Part shown: piece after piece, positions 1-8,190 of the stretch
Position numbering within the stretch: the stretch's first letter is position 1
Layout: each line of letters starts with the position of its first letter
From: Cephalothrix spiralis
Taxonomy: Eukaryota; Nemertea; Palaeonemertea; Archinemertea; Cephalotrichidae
DNA length: 10,929 nucleotides
Assembly (NCBI GenBank): GCA_032353305.1
Contig: JAUCNG010388479.1
Coordinates: forward strand, 1-10,929
Direction of reading: 5' to 3'
Position numbers and translations under genes: made by a program
The notes under the pieces: model-generated
Database searches by the model: none
Told to the model about the DNA's origin: nothing
What the model saw: only the letters and a program-made list of their open reading frames with translations

Positions 1-657
1 CAAGGCCTCTAAAGTAAAGAGATGGTCAGTTGTTCTTTTGTCCGTTGAAAAACCAATTTGTTGTTCAGGGATTACATTTTCTCTTTTTACGAAGTTCTCT
101 AGCCTGGTGTTTAAAATTTTACAAAACATTTTACTAAGTGTGCTTGTGACAGTAAGACCTCTGTAATTATTCGCATCAAATTTAGATCCCTGCTTTTTGT
201 AGATGGAAATAATTTCCCCAATCTTCCTATTAGCCGGGTACTCACCGCTGGTAAGAATGTTGTTAAAGAGTTTAACTAGCGTATTTAAAAGTACATCTTT
301 GCAGCAGATGATCATTTCAGGCAGGATACTGTCTACGCCGGTAGCCTTATTAGTTTTGAGATTGTCTATGGCTTCCTCAACTTCTTTGTTAATAATTCTA
401 AAGTCCAAGCCAGAGCACTGATCGTATTTACCTTCGCTTTCAATAAATGAATCCACTTCCCGATCTCTGTAAAACGGCTGCTTTTTGAACAGTTTATCAT
501 AATGATTCTTAAACTCTTCATCAGGGACAAACTTAGAATTAAGATCACTTTTGTGATTCTTTAGTTTTTTGAAGTTTTTCCACAGTGATGTACTATTGTC
601 CGAATTTTCAAACTCATCGAAGAGTTCCCTGAAAAACTTTTTTCTTCTTCTTCTTAA
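1..657 (-). CDS. Non-LTR retrotransposon (LINE) reverse transcriptase, N-terminal half, partial
   Basis: The minus strand reads through 219 codons without a stop, from a TAA at 660-658 to the left edge, where it continues outside the window. Counting from the codon after that TAA, residues 1-99 form a basic then mixed-charge linker of the kind that precedes the RT domain. NKATGVD (103-109) matches the conserved 'A-x-G-x-D' region; a charged stretch with RKIGEII follows at about 144-150. NNYRGLTV (163-170) and NTRLENF (183-189) match the 'NYRGI...RL' block, and QIGFSTDKRTTDHLF (200-214) matches the 'Q-x-GF...T-D-lF' block. These are hallmarks of LINE-type RT that copies element RNA by target-primed reverse transcription. 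The metal-binding aspartate motifs, including the Y/FxDD box, would lie beyond position 1 and are not seen. No methionine is near the upstream end and no endonuclease domain is recognisable upstream, so this is a truncated or partial copy. The clade (Jockey/CR1/RTE-like) is uncertain. Family assignment is firm; activity is unknown. Confidence 0.9.
642..655. repeat. (TTC)n microsatellite at the LINE boundary
   Basis: Four TTC units plus a partial unit. On the minus strand they encode the four-arginine run at the very start of the open RT frame. This could be part of the element or the sequence it landed in. Confidence 0.7.
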
Positions 658-849
658 TTAAACCTCTGTGACATACAGTTAATACTATATTAGTTGCAGA
701 GTGCTTTAAGGCCATATCGGTTTTCAAAATATATCACAGATAATTCGGAAGTATCGGTCGGTCATGTGCTGCAAATCCTCCAGTTGATCCAATGGATCCC
801 TTCCCAATGCGGGGATCCTCAAAAAATCAAGAAAAACAAGACAAGCTTA

Positions 850-930
850 TTTAAAACTGCGCTGCGCTGGGGAGTCCTATGTCCTTGCCTCCGTACCCGG
901 TGAATTATAGCGCTAAAGAGGCGCTGCGTT
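850..930 (-). repeat. GC-rich AGCGCT-containing repeat, copy related to 2190-2260 but inverted
   Basis: Read on the minus strand, this stretch has TTTAGCGCTA followed a few bases later by CCGGGTACGGAGG. The plus strand at 2203-2231 has TTTAGCGCTA followed by CCGGGTATGGGGG. Both are GC-rich patches in AT-rich surroundings with nearby GCGC-type boxes. The match is short, with a 2-base gap and a few substitutions, so common ancestry is an inference. The open plus-strand frame across 694-903 shows no protein-like pattern and I do not call it a gene. Confidence 0.4.
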
Positions 931-971
931 AATGAGAGTATATAAATATAAGGTTTTGATGAAGTCTAGGT

Positions 972-1302
972 CCTAAAGGTTGTAACAATATATTTTACTC
1001 ACATATTTAACATCAATAATTATCCAGACACATATTCCATCAATAATATTTGGAGAAATAATTAAAACAATGATTTTGATGATTTAATTCAGAAGAGATT
1101 CAAGAATAGTTCTAGAAAATTTCTAGGAATTAACATGAAAATCAAGTACAGGAAGCGATGTGACATCAATATTTAATGTGAATTCATTGAATCTTCCATA
1201 TTCTGAAGAAAATTTTGAAGTTACATCACCTCGATTATTGATGGAATATGTGTCTCGGGTATGTTAAATATATGTGAGTAAAATATCTTTAAAACCTTTA
1301 GG
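972..1302. mobile_element. Fold-back (MITE-like) element with ~70-bp inverted arms
   Basis: The left arm (972-1047) and the reverse complement of the right arm (1234-1302) align nearly end to end. Both begin CCTAAAGGTT, share TTTACTCACATA and TTTAACAT, and finish with AGACACATATTCCATCAATAAT. The left arm carries about 8 extra bases (a CAATAATT-like insert) and there are a few substitutions. The 186-bp centre encodes nothing recognisable. This is the architecture of a non-autonomous DNA transposon or fold-back element. A 9-bp direct repeat AGGTTTTGA occurs at 951-959 and 1300-1308, but it is offset asymmetrically from the arms, so it is only a weak candidate target-site duplication. Confidence 0.7.
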
Positions 1303-1927
1303 TTTTGAGATATTGACTATATAACAACTTTGTAACAATTCCATCATTGCAGTAGTTGTGTAGAACACTTTTGATTAATGTAGAGTCACTATATACATGT
1401 AGTTATAAGCTTAAGAATATTATTTTTATATTGTCTCCCTTTAACCCTATACTATTTCTTTCTCTTTTTTGCGATTGATATATATCAAATTACATCTAAT
1501 GATGTTCTAATCCTCGTTCCTGGCGACTCTTGTTATTCATCTAGGTCTTTAAAAGTAGCCAGAGGATAAGCTTTTAGGATTGTCATAAAAACTGATCTCT
1601 GAGCAAATCTTTGAACGAAATTCTAGATATGTGAAGGGTCATCGAAAAAGAAAATTTGATTATCTTGGTTCATTTTCCAATGCCCTGACAAGGGATTGCT
1701 TGATTAGCCGTCGACACGATGACTGACAGGGTTGGGTTGCTATCATAGAATGAAGCAATGAATCCGTGTTTTGTTTTGAGCGCAATTGATATCCCAAGAC
1801 AGTCACCGAACAGGTTTATATTTATCTCATCTTAAAGAAATCTACTTAAGCGATCTGTCTAGTGTCGTATGATTTGTATTTGTTTTTTGCTTTGGCTCAG
1901 TCTCAAACAACAATAAATCTGCCGGAG
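1303..1927. other. Non-genic stretch
   Basis: AT-rich sequence with stops in all frames. I see no gene, RNA gene or clear repeat. A short palindrome TTGATATATATCAA lies near 1475-1490. Confidence 0.5.
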
Positions 1928-1975
1928 GTGCAATAAGGACAGCTGTCTATTGCGAAAATAACATCATTATTGCAC
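1928..1975. repeat. Nested short inverted repeat around a CAGCTG E-box
   Basis: GTGCAATAA (1928-1936) is matched by TTATTGCAC (1967-1975). Inside it, GCAATA (1930-1935) also pairs with TATTGC (1948-1953) around the palindrome GACAGCTGTC (1938-1947), which contains a CAGCTG E-box core. Two alternative stems therefore share one left arm. Function is unknown and it may be chance. Confidence 0.4.
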
Positions 1976-2135
1976 AAATAGCACGTTGCACGTTCACGCG
2001 GTTTCACGGCTGCTTGAATTTGCACAACTTAAGACTCTTCGTGAAATTGCATTTATACAGATACATGTACCATAAAATATTGCTCTTCTAAAACCATTCT
2101 AACAGTAAAAAACTGACTATACCACGGAAAATATT

Positions 2136-2434
2136 AAAATAGCGACGCCTAAGGCGATCCTAGCGCTAGAAATTGGTGGATCGCCCCGATCCACGGAACT
2201 CCTTTAGCGCTAAGTCCCCGGGTATGGGGGCGGTACATTGCGCTACAAAGCGCAATTTTTATTTTATCTAGTATCTGAAAAAACATTTTTATAAAAAGCA
2301 AAATTACCGCGGCTGAGTCGCCAACCCCCCCATCCATAGCAATCCATAGCGACTAATAGCGCTTAAAAAATTGTCCCTGCCTGTGATGCCTAGCGCCGCT
2401 CCAGGCGATCCTAGCGCAAGCGCTACGCAGCGCT
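2136..2434. repeat. Palindrome-rich GC island with five AGCGCT sites
   Basis: AGCGCT occurs at 2162, 2206, 2358, 2419 and 2429. A 15-base direct repeat, AGGCGATCCTAGCGC, lies at 2152-2166 and 2403-2417. There are two perfect hairpins: TGGATCG/CGATCCA (2177-2193, 3-base loop) and ATTGCGCT/AGCGCAAT (2237-2256, 4-base loop). The patch is much more GC-rich than its flanks. The minus-strand open frame here shows no protein features. I read it as an interspersed repeat rich in secondary structure, related to the inverted patch at 850-930. Confidence 0.55.
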
Positions 2435-4199
2435 ATTTTTACATTTACCGACCCCCCGATGCATTTCATTGACTGGTGCATAACGCCGATGATTTGGGGT
2501 TTGGGGTCGGCTCCAACCCACTGATTCAGTACTCACAAGGGCTACGTTGTCGTATCACGATTTCGAGGTGCTATATAGTTATTCTTATGTGTGTCTCTTG
2601 TGAGGTATACCTGAAAACGTTTAAACCTATTGTATTTGTACCTCAGCACACATCTGTCACATGCACCGAAATATGTGTTGTTCCTAGCTTGCGGTTTTCT
2701 CGAATTCAGCTAGGTGTAGGCCTTCCCAATTCTCCTAAGTCCCCTTATACAGTACACTCCGCAATTGAGACAATTAAAGAGGTCTGGGATACGACGTATA
2801 AAAATAACTCCATAAACATCGTTCGTACCTCGAAGTCCTAATAAAAAGTAATGAAGTACCGCACCGTATAACTCTATTTGAATGTCGTGGGAAGTATATG
2901 TTCCCACAAAAAAAATTACACTTTGGCTGAAATTAAAAAATAATATATTAGTAATAAGAAATAATATTCTCATCTCATAATGTATTTCACCACACATCTT
3001 TTATCTTACCCTTGGATCAAGTTCCGAGTTTAACTTGAAATGTTGTGAAAGGTTTAAAAAAAGAAAATAATTTATAGAATTTTGGAAAAACCTCGGTCCT
3101 AATAAATTTGCACTCTAGGAATGCATTTTCTTAACAAGATCGGAAACAAATTTGGAACGAAGTTGGCAATAATGCCGCCATTTTGTTTCAAATTCAAAAA
3201 TAAAATCGTTAAAATACCTTTTTCCTAATTATGTTCTCCCTGTACCTTCTAAGTCGGCAACTAAGTGTAAAGTTAGTTCTCTTTTCCTCAGTGGTTTGAA
3301 CGTTGCGGTTTTTAGTTAAGTTTGCGCAAAGATATCATTGACCGAAATTTTAAACCGCGGTCAAAATAGCGACATATGTTGATTAAAACTTTAAAATATC
3401 TAAGGTTAATAAGCCTGAAATGAAATTAAATGTTCGAGAGATCGAAGTCAAACTCATCAATCTATGAATGATAAATATACGGTACAAGCGGTCATTTTGA
3501 ATCAAAGGAAAACTAATTTATTACTTCGCTGACACTTACATCACTATAAACTTCGTAATTTATATTTACATACCAGAATGTTATATCCAAAACTTTAATC
3601 CCGAAAATCACTAAAAAGTCATAAAATTGAGGACCGACAAAAACATGGTCATCTAATGAACAGCAGCGCCCCTATAATATATTGAATGATTTAAAAGACA
3701 TTATTTAATGAGCTTTAAAATTTAATCGGTTTTAACACAGGAAAAGAGATTAAATAGTTTTAAAATGTTTAAAACATGCATGATAATGATGTTTAATGTG
3801 TAGTAAATATATAAATGGACATCTTGGAATCCTGTATTTTTTGGACTCGTTCTGGTACTTGTTTTTGCGCGGAGTAAATCAACCAAATCGCTGCGCGGTT
3901 TTGTTTAATTCACTCTCAGGTGCTTTTATGTTATAATACTATGTATCGCAACTGAGGAATGCCTGTACAGGGCCGTATACATAAGCTTATAAGCTTTTGC
4001 TGTTGTTTTTCATAAATCATTTTGTTGCCTGAGGTTTGTTTTTGACTATGTATATATTAATGGAGAACAATATACGTTAAGTTTATTAACTATATATATA
4101 AGCTACCGTTCGAGAATCGAGATCTTTCATACATATTTTTTATAAATCAAAATGTCATATCTATAATTTTAAAGCAATCAAACCCCTGAATCTGTTGAG
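2435..4199. other. Long non-genic stretch
   Basis: Open frames occur at 2473-2841 (plus) and 2710-2997 (minus), but they overlap, show no recognisable domain, and the plus frame has no ATG until 2587. AATAAA at 2840-2845 overlaps the plus-frame stop, probably by chance in AT-rich DNA. The rest to 4199 is stop-rich. Small symmetric sites include TTGACCG/CGGTCAA (3338-3364) and the 14-bp perfect palindrome AAGCTTATAAGCTT (3983-3996). I see no exon or RNA gene. Confidence 0.5.
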
Positions 4200-4507
4200 A
4201 TTAGCTATCAGCTTAGATTACGCTGCGCGATATATTAGTTCTGTCCCTCCTACTCACAGAAAGAGTACCGTAAAGAGTGGAAGATTTGACGAAAGTATCA
4301 TTGCACAATATGTTCTTCCTGAATCTAATACCTAACAATATTAGCTATCAGCCTTGGTTGGGCTGCGCGATATATTAGTTCCGTCCCTCCATCTCACAGA
4401 AAGAGTACCGTGAAGAGTGGAAGATACCTTCATACTCAGTTTGACGAAAGTATCATTGCACAATATGTTCTTTCTGAATCGAATACCTAACGATATTATC
4501 GTATCAA
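4200..4507. repeat. Tandem duplication, ~140/155-bp unit, two copies plus a stub
   Basis: Copy 1 (4200-4339) and copy 2 (4340-4494) both start ATTAGCTATCAG and end GAATAC/CCTAAC-type sequence. They share long identical blocks such as GCTGCGCGATATATTAGTT, CACAGAAAGAGTACCGT and GACGAAAGTATCATTGCACA. Copy 2 has 15 extra bases after GAGTGGAAGAT (ACCTTCATACTCAGT). A degenerate third start, ATTATCGTATCA, follows at 4495. High identity points to a fairly recent duplication or a minor satellite. No coding function is evident. Confidence 0.85.
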
Positions 4508-5569
4508 TTTGTTAAAATCTAACTGTGACAAACTTTATCCCCTGCCGTTAGATAATGATGGTTTGGATAAATAGAAGTCTATGAATTGGGACCACTTAGT
4601 GATTTCTAAATCTATTTCTTAAGCGAAGATTTGAACTGTCACAACCAATATCAATGATAGCTATCATCCCTTATGGTAAATAACTGTGGATGAAAAAGGA
4701 AATACCACTGCGACTTATCAGAAAGTGAAATCTAATTCTCTGACTTTTGATGGAAATTCAGAAATTTTTCAGCGAATTTGAAATTCAAAGCCCTAGAAAT
4801 CACATTCAAATTCCTTAACATTTCAGGGCGACGATCTTTATTATCCATTAAAGGAAGACTTATAACCGTCTAGAAAGAGTATTGGGTTGAATCCAACGAT
4901 ATCTGATATTTTTATTTTTCGTTCGAGAAGTTGGTGACTTGCGGTTCAATTAGTTGCAAGTGAACTTTAGAGAAGGCCGATCACTAATGAAGATAATCAT
5001 AAAAAAACCATGGACCCAACAAGACTAAAATCAAAGTTTACAGTATAAAGGATTCCATGACAACCTTCGTACTTTAAAAAAATACATTTTTAAGTACATG
5101 CCACGCAGATTAAATTATAAAAATAATTTTGTTCTGACAAACCCTAAGTCTTGCACCTTGGTTTTGGCAACATCGTAGTTTTACTTTTTACCAACTCAAC
5201 CAACTACATGTACATGGTTCCTGAGTTCGAGTTTTTTACTGTACATTGTATATCATATTTTTACATTTGAATTGATCATCAAGTTTGCGAATCAGGGGAT
5301 GTACAACTAACGAGCAACTACAACGTATATTGATTACTTTGCTGCATGATTTAGGTTTTGAGCATGCAAATTTAGGTATTTCCGGTGGATGATTTTGAAA
5401 TAACTATGACCAACTATACCGTTAGTTTGATTAGTTCGTCTAATATTGTTCATGAATCATTTTTTTCGGAACATTTGCTTTTTCGAGTCCCCTTGCGTTC
5501 CTATATCACTTTTCAGCGTGAAGATGTATAATGATCTTTATTCATCATTACAATATTTAAACATCATAG
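4508..5569. other. Non-genic stretch upstream of the acidic frame
   Basis: AT-rich and stop-rich. A 33-codon open stretch near 4680-4780 (including the peptide LTFDGNSEIF) is too short to call. TGATAGCTATCA (4655-4666) is a perfect 12-bp palindrome. TACATGTA/CATGTACATG palindromes overlap at 5205-5216 between the arms AACTCA and TGAGTT (5193-5227). A plus-strand frame from an ATG at 5452 to 5670 overlaps the acidic frame in another phase and has no protein-like composition, so I do not call it. Confidence 0.45.
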
Positions 5570-6043
5570 ACGCGCGTTTGGATATGCAAAAGCCGGGGTC
5601 ATATAAAAAAATATGTGCGTGTGACACGAAGCCAATCGAAGCAAGGTTTAATTGCCGAACAGCAGTGTAAAGCAAGTAATCAGGACATTGAGATGAGGTC
5701 AAGGCTACTGACTTCTCCGGTGAATATTTTACCTGAGGAAAGCCCCGGAATTGAGACTGTACGACATGTACTACCTTTGGAATTACGCCCGGAGGCTGAG
5801 GAGTTTAGACCGTTGGATCTTACGGACAGGGAAACATCGGATACCGGCTCCGACGACTCTGTCGAGTCGGTCGTCTCCGTCGACTCGGTCCACAGGCTCA
5901 CCACTACCCGGAAGCCTATACAGATGTATCGTCTCGATGGCAGTGTTTGTAAACTTTTATCACCTGAGGAGACCCAATCTGCCATGGATAGAATGGAAGA
6001 AACAGCGGAAACTGTTGTAGATGAAAATTCTGACAGTGAATGA
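5570..6043 (+). CDS. Acidic Ser/Val-rich protein, possible 3'-terminal exon or retroelement remnant
   Basis: The frame is open from just after a TAG at 5567-5569 to a TGA at 6041-6043 (157 codons). The first ATG is at 5693, which would give 116 residues. Because the frame is open before it, an exon entered through an AG acceptor (for example at 5568-5569) is equally possible. The upstream part is basic (VRVTRSQSKQG). After the ATG come a Pro/Glu-rich stretch, an acidic TSDTGSDDSVESV segment, four DSV/ESV/VSV/DSV units (residues 55-66 from the ATG), and a Glu/Asp-rich tail ending DENSDSE. No enzymatic domain, signal peptide or membrane segment is seen. It probably makes a disordered acidic protein end. 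GC content is clearly above the flanks, and a stem-loop plus AATAAA follow. I do not recognise the family. Basic-to-acidic tails like this occur at the ends of some retroelement polyproteins and of host nuclear proteins. Being an expressed gene is an inference. Confidence 0.45.
   Translation, partial: TRVWICKSRGHIKKYVRVTRSQSKQGLIAEQQCKASNQDIEMRSRLLTSPVNILPEESPGIETVRHVLPLELRPEAEEFRPLDLTDRETSDTGSDDSVESVVSVDSVHRLTTTRKPIQMYRLDGSVCKLLSPEETQSAMDRMEETAETVVDENSDSE
5855..5890 (+). repeat. Four in-frame 9-bp tandem units (DSV/ESV/VSV/DSV)
   Basis: The units are GACTCTGTC, GAGTCGGTC, GTCTCCGTC and GACTCGGTC, phased with the reading frame of the surrounding acidic protein. The Ser codons differ only at the third base (TCT, TCG, TCC, TCG) and every Val codon is GTC. 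The array therefore keeps its S-V peptide pattern while the DNA varies. Confidence 0.75.
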
Positions 6044-6143
6044 TGCATGTGTTCTTTTTATTTACTGGCTGGCCTGCATAGTCATCCTGCATGGATTTAA
6101 ATGTTTGTGTCTTGTACCTAAATGATGATGTATCCTTTCTATG

Positions 6144-6160
6144 CGCTATACATTATAGCG
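6144..6160 (+). other. Small perfect stem-loop just before the poly(A) signal
   Basis: CGCTATA (6144-6150) pairs with TATAGCG (6154-6160) across a 3-base loop, four bases before AATAAA. It does not match the histone 3' stem-loop. In a transcript of the acidic frame it would sit in the 3' untranslated region. Confidence 0.45.
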
Positions 6161-6163
6161 TGA

Positions 6164-6169
6164 AATAAA
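6164..6169 (+). terminator. Poly(A) signal AATAAA downstream of the acidic frame
   Basis: A canonical AATAAA lies about 120 bases after the stop at 6041-6043, a normal distance for an animal 3' untranslated region. TTTATTATAAAC follows it. The hexamer is frequent by chance in AT-rich DNA; its position relative to the frame is the supporting evidence. Confidence 0.4.
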
Positions 6170-6239
6170 ATTTATTATAAACAGTTTATAGATTACAAAT
6201 CTAAATACAGTATATGAAATTGGAAAAGTATACAAATAC

Positions 6240-7319
6240 AAACAAAAAGTTGGGCAAATTCCTCAGCTCACATTGCGTCCTGGGTTAAATATACGTGGAG
6301 TGAGATTTCTTTCCGGAGGGGAAGCTCCCCCACCCACTCAAGATTCGGTATAGAAAATAATACCTGATGACGGTGCTACTGGAATCAAGATGCGAGCGAC
6401 AGCACCTGATGACCGAGCTCCTGTAATGATACTGAACATCTTTGGACTTTAACGTTTTAGCATTATTTTGGCTGATACAGATCAACTATCGAATCAGGTA
6501 GACTACGCCTTAGCTTTGGATTCACAGAATATTGTTGGAATCAAAGTATTCCAATTACATACATACAATCCGGCTGGATTCCATATAAATTATTGGTTAA
6601 TAGAAAAAGTGGTTATTCATATGGACGATTTCACCATTTTTTTAATAAAACAAAACCATTCAAAGTCAACTAAGTATTTCCAAACTGAAGAAGGCTATAA
6701 GCCGACAGCTTTTTGTATAACGGACCTTATTGTTATATATTCTTTGTGCCATAGGATTTTTTCTTCTGCCAATAAATATTGGACTGAAACTTTCGCAAAA
6801 AGCATCTAGAATATTTTCGATATTTTTTCAAAATTTCGGCGCTAACCCTGATTGGCAGGGATTTAACCAATTATATTAATATGCTGACAGGATAGGATTA
6901 TTTACCGACCTTGATATGGACTTGATAAAAGGACAGCATTTTAAAATCCAGAATCGGTTTTGCCGGCTATTCTTTGTCTCTAAAATGTTATTTTCAATTA
7001 CTGTGTAAAAGAGTAAGAGTTTCTATCGCTGATATTGATTGAAAAACCCTTCTTACACCAACTGAACACCTAGCTATAGAAAATAACAAACCAACTGAAA
7101 CTTCGTTTGCAAATCGCGTTTCGAATAATTCTTTTGTAGGTCGCAAATTGGTCTTCAATCGAAGTCATCTTGCCTGAACATATCAGATTTGGCGGAGCGA
7201 AGATAGAAAACGCTGATTTCTACAGGCGTTTCATGACAATTTGCTGAAACATATTTAGGCCCACTGTAAGAACTTCTAGAGAGTGCCGCGTGAGCGTTTA
7301 TTCAGATAAGAACGTAGAA
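6240..7319. other. Non-genic stretch with a short GC patch
   Basis: From 6240 to 6440 the sequence is somewhat GC-richer and holds a small hairpin GGGGA/TCCCC (6318-6330). It also holds a 16-base imperfect direct repeat starting ACCTGATGAC (6362-6377 and 6404-6419, 42 bases apart). An open frame at 6468-6809 begins at TTG, has its first ATG about 50 codons in, and is AT-rich without domains, so it is not called. The remainder to 7319 shows nothing I can name. Confidence 0.45.
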
Positions 7320-7477
7320 TGCTTACATCAATGAGGAGTTTGCTTACATCAATGAGTGTATGGACGTGTCGGATTGCGAGTCATGATACAACATCTCCCT
7401 TTCTAGTATATAACATGTTTTATAAAATAAACAAAGTGCAGGTGCATACATATTAATAACGAGTCATGATGCAACAT
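7320..7477. repeat. Two sets of short direct repeats
   Basis: TGCTTACATCAATGAG occurs at 7320-7335 and, identically, at 7341-7356 (21-base period). GAGTCATGATACAACAT (7378-7394) recurs as GAGTCATGATGCAACAT at 7461-7477 with one change. No coding or regulatory role is evident. Confidence 0.65.
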
Positions 7478-7696
7478 AAACAATATATGGTCATATTTGG
7501 TCCGCACACTTGCCTCACTCCGAAACATCAAGAAATAAAAATTAATTCACTGCTAAAAATATTTCGAGCAAAATGTGAGCCAAGAAAAACTGTGCATAAA
7601 ATTAACCAAATGAAATCTGACGAGGGAAGATGTGAGTAAGATGTTCACTCGTTCAGGACTTAAAATTTATACAGATATTTGAGAATGTCGTGTATG

Positions 7697-7900
7697 GATC
7701 TCATGAGATAGTTAAAAGCTCATTCGTGAAATAGTTAAAAGCTCATTGATTCGAACTAAAAAATTTGATGTCGTGAGATATCTTAAAGCTGAACTAAAAT
7801 TGTGAACTCGTGAGGTGCGGTATAGCTATTAGCTCATTGGATCCAAGATTAAAACCTCGTGGGATAACGGTAGTTAGAAGCCCAATTTGTAATTTGGACA
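7697..7900. repeat. Degenerate tandem array, ~30-45-bp units
   Basis: About five diverged units follow the pattern C(G/A)TGAGATAGTTAAAAGCTCATT with variable spacers. The first two share ATAGTTAAAAGCTCATT exactly, and later ones (from about 7770, 7808 and 7856) keep CGTGAG/CGTGGG-like starts and AGCTCATT or AGAAGCCCA endings. An old, decaying minisatellite is the likely reading. Confidence 0.5.
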
Positions 7901-7984
7901 ATAATTGTGATTTAGGATAATTTGAAAACGCATTCATTCATTGTTCATGGATTGTTTGAAATTGGGATAATAATTGGGGGTTTA
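7891..7984. repeat. Imperfect direct repeat (AATTTGGACAATAATTG type)
   Basis: AATTTGGACAATAATTGTG...TTTA at 7891-7914 is echoed by AAATTGGGATAATAATTGGG...TTTA at about 7959-7984. It continues the repeat-rich character of the preceding array. Confidence 0.4.
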
Positions 7985-8190
7985 AGTCCATTGATGGTAA
8001 TATAAATCAATATAAGATTTTATTATCCATTCTGATGAAATACTGTATTGCTATTGGATGACACAGAGTCACATGATTTGCAATAACTGATCATATTTGA
8101 TTGTTGCTGGCGAATTTTAGACAACTGCGCAGTTTCTGGCGCATCTCAGCCATCTTTGTGCAATATCTGGTCACTTTTGATCGTCATATT

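Larger units (their letters stand above)
1..660 (-). mobile_element. LINE-type retrotransposon fragment, probably 5'-truncated
   Basis: This is the element that carries the RT frame. Its 3' part lies off the left edge. The upstream boundary is placed at the stop codon 658-660 because beyond it no minus-strand frame resembles LINE protein. The boundary falls on a (TTC)n microsatellite (642-655). Loss of the 5' end is typical of LINE insertions, so truncation during insertion is the simplest reading. No target-site duplication can be tested without the left neighbour. Confidence 0.75.

Noticed and set aside
203-548. Frames on both strands overlapping the RT segment
   Set aside because: They are out-of-phase shadows of the continuous minus-strand RT frame.
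694-903. Plus-strand frame of 69 codons
   Set aside because: It lies in the AGCGCT-type repeat patch, with no domain and no supporting signal.
2473-2841. Open plus-strand frame of about 122 codons with AATAAA overlapping its stop
   Set aside because: The nominal start is GTG and the first ATG is at 2587. The peptide shows no domain or composition signal, a minus-strand frame overlaps it, and AATAAA is common in AT-rich DNA.
5446-5670. Plus-strand frame overlapping the acidic frame in another phase, possible frameshift partner
   Set aside because: It starts at TTG (ATG at 5452), has no protein-like composition, and no slippery site or structure was seen in the overlap.
5680-6048. Minus-strand frame opposite the acidic frame
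   Set aside because: It is a shadow of the GC-rich, stop-poor segment. The phased 9-bp repeat and the 3' signals favour the plus strand.
6468-6809. Open plus-strand frame of 113 codons
   Set aside because: It starts at TTG, the first ATG is halfway in, it is AT-rich, and no motif is recognisable.
7745-7860. GTTCGAATC on the minus strand, resembling a tRNA/SINE B box
   Set aside because: No A box or cloverleaf could be found at the expected distance.
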